Shown here in pieces: positions 43,772-53,700 of a DNA stretch of 58,228 nucleotides. The DNA comes from Lachnospiraceae bacterium (GTDB lineage Bacteria; Bacillota; Clostridia; Lachnospirales; Lachnospiraceae). The translations under genes were made by a program, and so were the position numbers. Location: positions 1 to 58,228 of the forward strand of contig JAFRLH010000055.1 of assembly GCA_017431345.1 (NCBI GenBank). The letters are read 5' to 3'. The notes below the pieces were generated by a model. That model had not been told where the DNA came from, ran no database searches, and was given only the letters and a program-made list of their open reading frames with translations. The number at the start of each line of letters is the position of its first letter. Position 1 is the first letter of the stretch.

Positions 43772-43800
43772 TTGACATGTATGCGTCTTTGGTGTATGAT
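43772..43800 (+). promoter_or_regulatory. Predicted promoter of the DUF1461-carboxypeptidase fusion gene
   Basis: TTGACA (43772-43777) and TATGAT (43795-43800) with a 17-base spacer, giving a start near 43807 and a leader of about 60 nt before the ATG at 43866. Confidence 0.75.
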
Positions 43801-43865
43801 TACGCTATTAAAGTATGCTCTTCCGCGGATATGCTGCAGGAGCGCATAGGAAACAGGAGAAAGAC

Positions 43866-46067
43866 ATGAAGTTCGGTTATCGTATCATTTCAGCCATATC
43901 GGCCTTCGCGCTGATCATTATCCTTCTGATCACGGCAGTCGATATCGCAGCATACAGTGATTACGGTTATTATGAAGAGGAGTACAACCGTCTCGGCGTC
44001 CTGAACAATATCCCGATGGAAATGGATGACCTGATGGATGTCACCAAAGAGATGATGTCGTATCTTCGGGGGAACCGCGAAGATCTTGTTGTCATCACCA
44101 ACATCGACGGCGCACAGGCGGAATTCTTTAACGATCAGGAAAAATTCCATATGGCAGAATGCAGGAACCTGTTCCTCGGCGGGATCATGATCCGCAGGAT
44201 CTGTCTGGCTGTATTCGCGGCAGGCTTAGCCGTTCTCCTGCTTGCCGGCAGGAAAGAAAAAAAGAAACCTTCCCTCATCACCCGCACCTTTCCATCCTCT
44301 TTTATTCTGTGCACCGTGCTGTTCCTTCTTGCCACCGGCATACTCACGGCGCTGATCTCCTCTGATTTTACAAGGGCTTTCACGATATTCCATCATATAT
44401 TCTTTGACAATGATCTCTGGCTTTTTGATCCCGCGACAAGCCTGATGATCAATATGCTTCCCGAACAGTTCTGGGTCGACATAGCGATCCAGATCGTAAA
44501 ATGGTTCATCGGCCTCTGTGTACTGGCGCTCGGCCTCTGTATCGTGTGGAGAAAGATCGGCAGACAGTCTGCCGGCATGTTCCCGGCGCGTGCTGCAGCA
44601 TTTATTACGGCAGCGATCCTGATCCTCTCACCTGCTGTTCCCGCGAAGGCGAACACTTACGCTTCACCGCTGACTGACTACTCTTCCCTTTCATCCTGGC
44701 CGGAAGCACCTGAGATCGAATCCGGCGCTGCATTCCTGATGGAAGCAAAAACCGGTGCCGTTCTGTATGCAAAGGATCCGGACGGAAAACACTATCCCGC
44801 CAGCATCACGAAACTGATGACGGCGCTGCTTGTACTGGAGAACTGCAATCTGGACGACACGGTAACATTCTCTTACCGCGCCACACACGAACTGGAGGAA
44901 GGCAGCACACATATCGCCCGTACGGAAGGAGAGGAACTGTCGGTCCGCGACTGTCTGTACGCGCTGCTTCTGGCTTCCGCCAATGAAGTTGCCCAGGCGC
45001 TTGCCGAGCATGTTTCCGGGAGCATCGAAGATTTCGTAGCGCTGATGAATGAACGGGCTGTGCAGCTTGGCTGTCAGAATACGCATTTCATGAATCCTTC
45101 CGGACTGAATAATTCCTCTCATGTGGTAAGCGCGAAAGATATGGCGATCATCATGCGCGCATGTATCCAGAATCCGGCATTCATGGAGATCGAGACAGCG
45201 ACGACTTATACGATCCCTGCCACGAACAAGAACGAGGAGCCCCTTGTCATTGCCCAGAAGCATAAACTGGTGAAAGACGGCGGCGAACATTATTCCGGCG
45301 CAAACGGCGGAAAGACCGGGTACACGTCCCTTGCGGGAAATACGCTTGTCACATCAGCCGAACGCGACGGCATGCAGCTGATCTGCGTCGTCATGAAGAG
45401 CATCGGCACCCATTATCCCGATACGATCGCCCTGCTGGATTACGGTTTCAATAATTTCAAGATGATCCATCCTGCCGAGGCAGGTACTGTGGAATATACC
45501 GATGCAGACGGAAATACTGCAGCGCTCTCTGAAGATTCCTTTATTCCGGAAGATGAATGGCTCCTCCTTCCGGCATCCATGGATATCTCTGATCTGACCG
45601 CTTCCTTCTCGGAGGAAGTCACCGACGGTGATGCAAAAGCAGCCGGTGAGCTGAAATATTACGCCGGCGATACGGAAATAGGGACTGTAAAAGTGATGGG
45701 GGAAGCGCCGGAAGAAAGCACCACGGCCGCTGCGGACGAAACGGAAGAAAGCGAAGAAGAGACCGGTGTATTCCCCGGCGCAGGCATCGGCGGGATCGAA
45801 GGTCTGAAGACTGGCGTCAAGAAGCAGCTGAAGAAGATCTCCCAGCCTGATCCGGAAAAGGTCGACTCCGCTGTGAAAACAGTGAAAGATTACTGGTTCT
45901 TCATCCTTGGCGGTGCAATCATCATCCTGCTGATCATCCTGATCATCATTCTCAGCATAAAAGACCGGAGCTACCGCAAACGCAGGAACTACCGTTACGG
46001 CGGCAGTACCAGCACCAGACGCTCACGGAAGAAAAAAGGCAATAAATATACGATGCGGCTGAAATAA
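43866..46067 (+). CDS. Fusion of TIGR01906/DUF1461 membrane protein with D-Ala-D-Ala carboxypeptidase
   Basis: In this 733-residue protein residues 1-230 match the TIGR01906/DUF1461 membrane family by NNIPMEMDDLMDVTKEMMSY, then LRGNREDL, HHIFFDNDLWLFDP and several helices. Residues 238-262 look like a buried signal peptide (MFPARAAAFITAAILILSPA, then VPAKA). Residues 285-530 are a serine DD-carboxypeptidase with SITK (313-316), SAN (371-373) and KTG (483-485). A PBP5-like C-terminal domain, a Glu/Thr linker and one C-terminal helix follow. The carboxypeptidase removes the terminal D-Ala of peptidoglycan stems. AGGAG lies six bases before the ATG. No stop separates the halves. Confidence 0.88.
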   Translation: MKFGYRIISAISAFALIIILLITAVDIAAYSDYGYYEEEYNRLGVLNNIPMEMDDLMDVTKEMMSYLRGNREDLVVITNIDGAQAEFFNDQEKFHMAECRNLFLGGIMIRRICLAVFAAGLAVLLLAGRKEKKKPSLITRTFPSSFILCTVLFLLATGILTALISSDFTRAFTIFHHIFFDNDLWLFDPATSLMINMLPEQFWVDIAIQIVKWFIGLCVLALGLCIVWRKIGRQSAGMFPARAAAFITAAILILSPAVPAKANTYASPLTDYSSLSSWPEAPEIESGAAFLMEAKTGAVLYAKDPDGKHYPASITKLMTALLVLENCNLDDTVTFSYRATHELEEGSTHIARTEGEELSVRDCLYALLLASANEVAQALAEHVSGSIEDFVALMNERAVQLGCQNTHFMNPSGLNNSSHVVSAKDMAIIMRACIQNPAFMEIETATTYTIPATNKNEEPLVIAQKHKLVKDGGEHYSGANGGKTGYTSLAGNTLVTSAERDGMQLICVVMKSIGTHYPDTIALLDYGFNNFKMIHPAEAGTVEYTDADGNTAALSEDSFIPEDEWLLLPASMDISDLTASFSEEVTDGDAKAAGELKYYAGDTEIGTVKVMGEAPEESTTAAADETEESEEETGVFPGAGIGGIEGLKTGVKKQLKKISQPDPEKVDSAVKTVKDYWFFILGGAIIILLIILIIILSIKDRSYRKRRNYRYGGSTSTRRSRKKKGNKYTMRLK

Positions 46068-46073
46068 AGAGAA

Positions 46074-46102
46074 GACCGGAGGCGCGCCTCCGGTCCATTT
46101 TT
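46074..46102 (+). terminator. Terminator of the fusion carboxypeptidase gene
   Basis: A perfect 22-base palindrome GACCGGAGGCGC/GCGCCTCCGGTC (46074-46095), followed by a T-rich tail. It lies between the convergent carboxypeptidase and exonuclease-fusion genes and could serve both strands. Confidence 0.85.
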
Positions 46103-46113
46103 ATTTCCTGATT

Positions 46114-49100
46114 CTATTTCTGTTTCCATGCCGCAGTCATGACGATACAGTCGCCCGCTACATCGCTGAAGGCTTTCAGCTGTTTTCCTTCTTTGATCAC
46201 ATAGACCTTATATCCGTCGGGCTGCTTCCCGGATTCGAACCATTTTACTTTTTTCGTGTTCTTATGCCGGTAGCATGCCTTCCCGTCACTTACACGGAAG
46301 GCGGTATAACCCCTGAACTCACAGCCTTCATTCTGGAACCCGCACGCTGCAGCCGTAAAGCCCCTGCCGGTCTTTATCATTTCAGAATGCGCTGTCCCTG
46401 TCCCTTCTCCGGGAAGATATTTCACCTGATAATACTGCTTCATTGCAGTTTCATAGACCTGGCCGCCGTCATATTCCGAATTATTGCTGGCAATATAGAA
46501 CTTGTTCTTTACATGGAACAGACTCTCCGCTTCACGCCTGCCGTTCAGATTGATCGTCGTATAGTAAACGCCTTTCCATGTGTAGACCAGTACCCTGGCC
46601 TTTGCCTCCGAAAGATTGCTCTGCAGGATATAGATATATTTATTATCCGCATCGATTCCCTGATGAGTAAACGATTCTCTGCGGAGCAGCGAAAAAGTCT
46701 TTACTGTATGAAATGCTTTGTCTTTGATCACGATCTGTTCGGTACCGGATATGCCGAAGGCGAAACGATCCTTTTTTGCATTATATGCTGCAGCGTAGAC
46801 TTTTTCATCCAGCTGGAATGTCTTTTTGATCTTCAGCTTTTTGGGGCTGATCAGAGAGACGGACTGCCCGCCGCTGCTCCCCTGATAAGACGCATGCACT
46901 GCTACTAACTGTTTTCTCTTCGAATCATATGTCAGATCATTGCCATGGCCAAGGGGCAGTTTCGTCTGTTTTTTTACGATTTTCCAGTCCTTCAGACGGA
47001 CCTTGATCAGTGCGCATTCATTTCCGTAATTCCGGTCTCCGAGAAGGAAATAGGCGTTTTCCCCGTCCGTACAGCTACCCTGCAGGAATCTGTACTTGGA
47101 CTCATGTCCCAGATAACGGTCCCGCAGGGAACCGATTCCGGCATTTCGCTGCGCGGCAGTCTGTCCGAAGATTTCAGCTGCTTTTTTCTTATCCACCGTG
47201 ACATAACAGGATCTCACGCTGTCGCCGTAATGCGCTTTTATCATGGTTGCGCCGCTTTTTACGCCTGTAACGATTCCGTCTGCAGAGACTTTCGCGATCT
47301 TTTCATCCTCTGACGAATAGCTGTCCGGAACAGCCTTTCCTTTCCGCTTGATCCCGGCGGTCTGGCCTTCAGCCACCCGTATACTGCCCGAAGCGAGACG
47401 TCCGCGCAGCACTTTCAGCTTGCAGACGATGTCTGTTTTATTGGCTCTGAAAATGATCTTCGTCTTACCTGCCTTTCTGGCTGTGATCAGTCCTGATGAG
47501 GAGACTTTTGCGATCTCACTGTTCTTTACGGACCATTTTGCCGATCCGGAATATTTTTTTGCCTTCAGCTGAAAGGAATCTCCCTCAAGCAGTGTAACGG
47601 ACGTGCGGCTGAGCGAAGGATCGACCACCGTGACCTCGCAGGTGAACTTCATACTCCCTGCCGTTGCGGTAATTACCGTTGTTCCGTATTTTTTGGCGGT
47701 GACCGTCGCTTTGCCGGTCTTTTTATCAAGGCTTACGGAAGCCCTTTTTTTCTTTGAGGACTTCCATTTGCCGGGGATTCCTGCGCCTTTCAGGGAAAGC
47801 TTCTTTTCCTTTCCTTTGACGATCGTCAGACTGCTTTTGGAAATCGTGACTTCCGGTACAGTAACGGCCGCCTTGATCTTCTGCCCGTCGGAAAGCGCTG
47901 CACTGATCTTTGCCTTGCCGGATTTCAGCGCTTTCAGCTTTCCTTTCGGGGATACGGAAACGATTTCCGGGCTCCCGCTTTCATATCCGGTCACTTTTAC
48001 TCCCTCAGGCAGGTGAACGGTCTTGAGGGTATATTTTTTACCGAGTTTAAGCGTGATCTCTGTTTCCTTAAAAGAGGGTCCCGGCGTCTGCTCCTGTGTT
48101 TCCTGCATCTGCTGCGATTCAGGGTCCTGCGTCCCGGACGCCAGTACACGGCCGGGCAGGAGTACGGACAGTGTCAGGATCAGAAACAGCATCATCATTG
48201 CACTGTGCGATCTTCTGTTCTCGCTCTTCCGGTGCCTTCTTTCCTTTCTCTTTTCCTTGACAACTTCCTGCTTCTCCCGGATGCTGCTTACTGATTCGGC
48301 ATCAGCGGATTTGATCGTCTTTACGGCGAAACATCCTCCGTCCGGCGCTTTCTTCAGCCGGATCTTGCCTTTTGTATAGCCGTGTCTGGGACATTGCACG
48401 AGCGACAGATACATATTCGCGCCGGCAGAGAACCATTTCACACGCTTGAATACCGGCAGCCCGCAGTGAACACAGCGCATGGCTGTTACTTTTTTGTCCG
48501 CCAGCACTTCTTCCTTGGAAGAGAATTCTCTGGATACATATTTCCGGTATGTCCCGAAATCGATCTCGATCTCCGCCGCACGGTCCTGCGGGAGACGGTG
48601 ATAGTCCACCGATTCATACCGGCAGACGCTCTTCATATCCATCCGCTTCATGATCTCCGCGGTGTAATAAGTGTCGTCGAAGGCGCGGTGGAAAGCATGA
48701 TCCTTCGGCACATGCAGGAACTCGACCGCATCCTCCAGCGAACTGCGGCTCTTGCCGTCATCGTACAGAAGACTGAACATTTTCTGCAGATCATAGTAGT
48801 AGAGCGGCAGCGGCAGCGGATTCTGTATGCGGTAATAATCCATATTGCGCTGGAGTTCGGTAAGATCCAGGCTCCCCCAGGTAACGAATTCGAAATCCTC
48901 TCCGCACCATTTGAAGAAATCTCTTATGACCGGTGAAAAAGTACGCTTATGCACCAGTTCCGCATCATTCAGATGGATCACTTCCTGCGTCTTTTTATGA
49001 AGCCTGTGATAGACCAGCGGACGGATCAGCTCATGGAACCTTCCGATCTCTTCCATATTTTCATTAAGCTTTATAGCGCCGATCTCAACGATCTCAAAAG

Positions 49101-49173
49101 GAAGCCTGGGATTCTCCCGGGCTTTTCCCTGCGGACACTGATTCCATTCCAGATCAAAAACGATATAATTCAT
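46114..49173 (-). CDS. DEDDh exonuclease fused to a secreted Ig-like/beta-propeller protein
   Basis: In this 1019-residue protein residues 1-180 form a DEDDh 3'-5' exonuclease like KapD: Asp7 and Glu9 in FDLEWNQ, Asp103 and the HRAFDD motif (His162, Asp167). A cysteine/histidine region follows (CVHC 234-237). Residues 325-347 are a hydrophobic signal-like segment (MMMLFLILTLSVLLPG). After that come several BIG2-type Ig-like repeats (about 365-675) and a C-terminal propeller-like region with repeated strand units. The first part should be cytoplasmic and the rest outside. The downstream AI-2E gene overlaps it by 4 nt at the 5' side. No internal SD suggests a separate start. Confidence 0.85.
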   Translation of the reverse strand: MNYIVFDLEWNQCPQGKARENPRLPFEIVEIGAIKLNENMEEIGRFHELIRPLVYHRLHKKTQEVIHLNDAELVHKRTFSPVIRDFFKWCGEDFEFVTWGSLDLTELQRNMDYYRIQNPLPLPLYYYDLQKMFSLLYDDGKSRSSLEDAVEFLHVPKDHAFHRAFDDTYYTAEIMKRMDMKSVCRYESVDYHRLPQDRAAEIEIDFGTYRKYVSREFSSKEEVLADKKVTAMRCVHCGLPVFKRVKWFSAGANMYLSLVQCPRHGYTKGKIRLKKAPDGGCFAVKTIKSADAESVSSIREKQEVVKEKRKERRHRKSENRRSHSAMMMLFLILTLSVLLPGRVLASGTQDPESQQMQETQEQTPGPSFKETEITLKLGKKYTLKTVHLPEGVKVTGYESGSPEIVSVSPKGKLKALKSGKAKISAALSDGQKIKAAVTVPEVTISKSSLTIVKGKEKKLSLKGAGIPGKWKSSKKKRASVSLDKKTGKATVTAKKYGTTVITATAGSMKFTCEVTVVDPSLSRTSVTLLEGDSFQLKAKKYSGSAKWSVKNSEIAKVSSSGLITARKAGKTKIIFRANKTDIVCKLKVLRGRLASGSIRVAEGQTAGIKRKGKAVPDSYSSEDEKIAKVSADGIVTGVKSGATMIKAHYGDSVRSCYVTVDKKKAAEIFGQTAAQRNAGIGSLRDRYLGHESKYRFLQGSCTDGENAYFLLGDRNYGNECALIKVRLKDWKIVKKQTKLPLGHGNDLTYDSKRKQLVAVHASYQGSSGGQSVSLISPKKLKIKKTFQLDEKVYAAAYNAKKDRFAFGISGTEQIVIKDKAFHTVKTFSLLRRESFTHQGIDADNKYIYILQSNLSEAKARVLVYTWKGVYYTTINLNGRREAESLFHVKNKFYIASNNSEYDGGQVYETAMKQYYQVKYLPGEGTGTAHSEMIKTGRGFTAAACGFQNEGCEFRGYTAFRVSDGKACYRHKNTKKVKWFESGKQPDGYKVYVIKEGKQLKAFSDVAGDCIVMTAAWKQK

Positions 49174-50477
49174 TTCTCTCTCCGCAGCCGTTTCTGCAGT
49201 TTCTGCAGCAGCAGCCTGTCTTTTCTAGTCTGTGTCCTGCTTTCCGTCTTCATGATCATCCGTCCGTTCTCCGGATCAACATGGTCTAACTCCCTGTAAT
49301 CTGCAGACGCCTTTGACAGCCCCCTGTTTTCCGCAAGCTTCCCGATTCCTTTGGTGGCAAGATCATACAGCACCGCAAATACCGGCACACCGATGATCAT
49401 GCCGATGATGCCGAACAGTCCGCCGAAGAGCAGGATCGAGATCAGTACCCAGAAGCTGGCCAGTCCGGTGGTATCGCCCAGAATCCGCGGCCCGATGATA
49501 TTGCCGTCTACCTGCTGCAGGATCAGCACGAAGATCAGGAAATACAGCGCCTGAAGAGGGCTCACCGTAAGGATCAGGATGGCACTGGGGATCGCGCCGA
49601 TGAACGGTCCGAAATAGGGAATGACATTGGTCACGCCGACGATCGTGCTGATCAGGATCGCGTAAGGGAGTTTCAGGATATTCATAACAACGAAACAGAT
49701 CAGCCCGATAATCAGGGAATCCACGATCTTCCCTACCAGGAATCCGGAGAAGATGTCCCTCACGTCCCTTAACAGAAATACAAGATAATTCGCCGGTTTT
49801 GCCGGAAGCACTGCATAAATGACTTTCTTTGTCTGACCGAGATAAAGTTTGCGGTTTGTCAGTACATAGAAGGAAACAATGATACCGATGAGCAGATTCT
49901 TGATGACAACGATAAAATCAACCAGTCCGGAAGACAGGCTGTTCAGGAACTGCTGAAATCGCGGCAGAAAGGTATTTTGCACCCAGTTCATGAACATGTC
50001 TCCAATGTTCGTATAGGTATTCAGTACCTGGGTCTGCAGTTCCGGATTATTCTGCAGGAGTTTTCTCACCCATGCCGTCGCCTTCGCCGAAACCACCGGT
50101 ACGCTGTTGACAATGCTCATGATGGTCGTAAACAGCTGCGGAAGCACCAGAACAAGAATGACTGCCACCAGAATAAGCGCTGCGATCACGGACAGCCCTA
50201 CGCTGATGCCCGTGATGATGTTTGTTCTCAGTCCCTCATTCTTCATCGGCGGGATCCACTGTTCAAGATGCCTCTCGATCAGATCACACATCGGTCCGAG
50301 GATAAAAGCAATGACGAATCCGTAAACGACCGGCATCAGTATATTGACCACCCTGACTGCCTCGCCGAATATCTTCCCGATATTCAGAATAAAGAAATAG
50401 AACATGATGGCCAGTGCCAGCGAACCGAAGCCCGTGAGGCTCTGAAGAAAATATTCCTTGAATCTGTTCTTGTTCAT
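49170..50477 (-). CDS. AI-2E family transporter (PerM/YhhT-like)
   Basis: This 435-residue protein has about eight membrane helices in two groups. It shows LVGKIVDSLIIGLICFVVMN, VGVTNVIPYFGPFIGAIPSA and the late GPRILGDTTGL motif typical of the AI-2E exporter superfamily. Substrates include autoinducers, sodium/protons or undecaprenyl phosphate in different members. The basic C-terminal tail ends RTQTRKDRLLLQKLQKRLRR. AGGGA lies eight bases before the ATG, and the stop overlaps the start of the exonuclease fusion gene. Confidence 0.9.
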   Translation of the reverse strand: MNKNRFKEYFLQSLTGFGSLALAIMFYFFILNIGKIFGEAVRVVNILMPVVYGFVIAFILGPMCDLIERHLEQWIPPMKNEGLRTNIITGISVGLSVIAALILVAVILVLVLPQLFTTIMSIVNSVPVVSAKATAWVRKLLQNNPELQTQVLNTYTNIGDMFMNWVQNTFLPRFQQFLNSLSSGLVDFIVVIKNLLIGIIVSFYVLTNRKLYLGQTKKVIYAVLPAKPANYLVFLLRDVRDIFSGFLVGKIVDSLIIGLICFVVMNILKLPYAILISTIVGVTNVIPYFGPFIGAIPSAILILTVSPLQALYFLIFVLILQQVDGNIIGPRILGDTTGLASFWVLISILLFGGLFGIIGMIIGVPVFAVLYDLATKGIGKLAENRGLSKASADYRELDHVDPENGRMIMKTESRTQTRKDRLLLQKLQKRLRREK

Positions 50478-50587
50478 ATAAATGTCCCTGTATTCTAAAT
50501 CATTTCATTAAAAATATGTATAGATATTGTAATTATATCATAAACCGTATGAAAATAAAACACTGAAGTAAAACGGTCCTTCAGAAA

Positions 50588-50695
50588 ACACCGGAGCCGG
50601 AGAAAGAGATCCGCTTCGTCAGACTTTCGGTCTTGCACAGAACCGCCTGTGTCAGGGCGCAGATCCTTCCTCCGGCTCCGCCGGTGTCAGAATGA
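50588..50695. repeat. Large hairpin with dispersed GGATCCTTC-type repeat downstream of PFOR
   Basis: ACACCGGAGCCGGAG (50588-50602) pairs with CTCCGGCTCCGCCGGTGT (50670-50687) with a three-base bulge. The right arm lies in an AGATCCTTC...GTCAGAATGACA sequence that resembles those near 14514 and 16870. It may terminate the PFOR operon transcript and is a repeat family member. Confidence 0.6.
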
Positions 50696-50704
50696 CAGTA
50701 TTAT

Positions 50705-53700
50705 TCAGTTCTCTGAAAGCTTTTTCAGATGTTCATATCTTTCCTTCGCGAGCTTCGCGCCCTCTGCAAAGAGCTTTTCGGCGTTCTCCGGGAACGTGCG
50801 CTTCAGCGAGGCGTATCTGACTTCTCCGTCCAGATATTCTTCATACGGCATCGCCGGTTCTTTGGAATCCAGCGTAAATTTATGCGCTGCATCCGGATTG
50901 TATCTGTACAGGAACCAGTAGCCGGAATCCACGGCACGCTTCATTTCATCCTGCACTTTGCCCATGCCGCATCGTAATCCGTGCTCCTGGCAGGGCGCAT
51001 AGGCGATAATGACGCTCGGGCCGTTAAAGGCGGATGCTTCCTTCACAGCCTTCAGCAGCTGCGCGTTGTCCGCGCCCATGGATACCTGTGCGACATACAC
51101 ATTGCCGTAGGTCATCAGCATGCCGCCGAGATCCTTCTTCGGGCTCTTCTTGCCGGAAGCGGCGAACTGCGCGACCGCGCCGAGCTGCGTAGCCTTGGAA
51201 GACTGGCCGCCGGTATTGGAATACACTTCGGTATCCACGACCAGGATGTTCACATCTTCGCCCGTTGCGATTACATGGTCCAGACCGCCGAAACCGATAT
51301 CATAAGCCCAGCCGTCTCCGCCGTACATCCAGAATGTCTTCTTCGACAGCTGGTCTTTATAGCGCAGGATCACCTCCGCCTCCGCATCGTCCTGCTTTTC
51401 AAGCGCTTCGATAAGTTCGCGGCTTGCAGTGCCGTTCGCTTCAAAATCGTCATAGGTCTCAAGCCAGCGGTCAATGGCTGCGGCGGCTGCACCGTCCGTC
51501 AGCGTTTCACGATATTTTTCCACGCGCATTCTCTCCGCTTCACGCTGATGTCTTACGGAAAGAAGCATTCCGAGGCTGAGCTCGGCGTTGTTCTCAAAGA
51601 GGGAATTCGTCCACGCAGGGCCGTGTCCGCGGCGGTTTGTCGTATAAGGAATGCCCGGCATGGCAGATCCCCAGGCCTGCGAACAGCCTGTGGCATTCGC
51701 CCAATAGATCCGGTCGCCGTAGAGCTGTGTGAGCAGCTTCGCGTAAGGCGTCTCGCCGCAGCCTGCGCAGGCAGCAGAGAACTCAAGCAGCGGCGTGCGG
51801 AACTGGCTTCCCTTGACCGTATAAGGATCGAACAGGTCTCCCTTTTCGGAAGTCTTCAGCGCATAATTCCAGGAAACCGCGGAATCCGGCGCCTCGTCGA
51901 TCGGCACCATGGCAATCGCTTTCTCTTTCGCCGGGCAGACATTCACACAGCTGCCGCAGCCGGTGCAGTCGGCTTCGCTGACCTGCATGGTATAGAACAG
52001 GCCGGCAGCGGCGCGGCCTTTCGCCGGCACCGTGATCATTCCATCGGGACGCGCTTCGTTTTCAGCCGCATCCAGCAGATACGGACGAATGACTGCATGC
52101 GGACATACATAGCTGCACCTGTTGCACTGCAGGCACTTTTCAGGATCCCATACAGGCACTTTGGTGGCAATGCGGCGCTTCTCGAAAGCGGTCAAGCCCA
52201 TGTCCATCACGCCGTCCTTATAGCGGAGCAGCTTGCTGACCGGCAGATCATCGCCTTTCTGCGCGTTGATCGGATCCAGGATCTCGGTGACCACGGCAGG
52301 TACATCGCGTTCCGGGGCGGGCTCATCTTCAGCATTTGCCCACGCTGCAGGGACTTCAAAGGGTACCAGCCCGTCCTTGCCGGCGTCAATGGCAGCGAGA
52401 TTGCGCTTTACAACATCTTCTCCTTTTGCAAAATACGTCTTTGTCGCGGCGTTCTTCATGCATGTGACCGCTTCTTCCTCCGGAATGACCGGCATCAGAT
52501 GGAAGAAGGCAGACTGCAGTACCATGTTGAAGTGCATGCCCAGGCCGAGTTCGGAGGCGATCTTCACAGCGTCGATCGTATAGACTTTGATCTTCTTCTC
52601 CGCCAGGATCCGCTTCGTGAACGCGGGGATATGCTTTCCGAGTTCTTCTCCTGTCCAGGGACAGTTGATCAGCAGCATGCCGCCGGCCTTGATCTCGGAA
52701 GCAAGATCATATTTCTCAATGTAAGTGGAATTGTGGCAGGCAACGAAATCGGCGGATTTGACATAGTAAGACGAACGGATCGGATGATCCGCGAACCTTA
52801 CATGGCTCTTGGTCATGCCGTAGGATTTCTTTGCGTCATATTCGAAATAGGCCTGCGCGTATTTTTCGGTATTGGAATTAATGATATCGACGGTATTCTT
52901 GTTCGCCCCGACGGTTCCGTCCGAGCCCAGTCCCCAGAATTTGCAGGCGACGACATTTTCATCGTCCGGATAAAGCGGACCGGCTTCCGGCAGTGACAGA
53001 TGCGTGACATCGTCCACGATGCCGATCGTGAAACCGTTCTTCGGCTGCACCACCTTCAGATTTTCAAATACCGCGGCGATCTGAGCAGGCGTGGTATCCT
53101 TTGAGGAAAGGCCATAACGGCCGCCGACGACTGTCAGATCAGAACGCCCGCGCAGCGCCGTGCACACATCCTGATACAGCGGTTCTCCTGTGCTGCCGCT
53201 TTCTTTCGTACGGTCCAGCACAGCGATCGCTTTGCAGCTCTCCGGAATAGCGGTAAGGAATCTGCTGACATCAAACGGTCTGTACAGATGGACCTGGATA
53301 AAGCCGACTTTCTCTCCCTTTGCGTTCAGGTAATCGACCGTCTCTTCAACACAGCCTGCGACAGAGCCCATGGCGATCACGACACGCTCTGCATCCGGCG
53401 CGCCATAATAATTGAAGATATGGTATTCCCTACCGGTGATCTCACTGATCTTTCCCATATAATCTTCAACGATGTCCGGGAGAGCATCATAGTCCGCATT
53501 GCTGGCTTCCCGCGCCTGGAAGAAGATGTCGGGATTCTGCACAGTAGCTCTGACCATCGGATGTTCGGGATTCAGCGCGTGGGCGCGAAAAGCATCCAGC
53601 GCTTCATAATCCACAAGCCCTTTCAGATCTTCGTAATCCATCTGCTCGACTTTGTCCAGTTCGTGGGAAGTACGGAATCCGTCGAAGAAATGCAGGAACG

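Noticed and set aside
50981-52996. A 671-codon open frame on the forward strand inside the PFOR gene
   Set aside because: It is antisense to a clearly conserved PFOR coding sequence, has no SD or family motifs, and reflects codon bias of the real gene.
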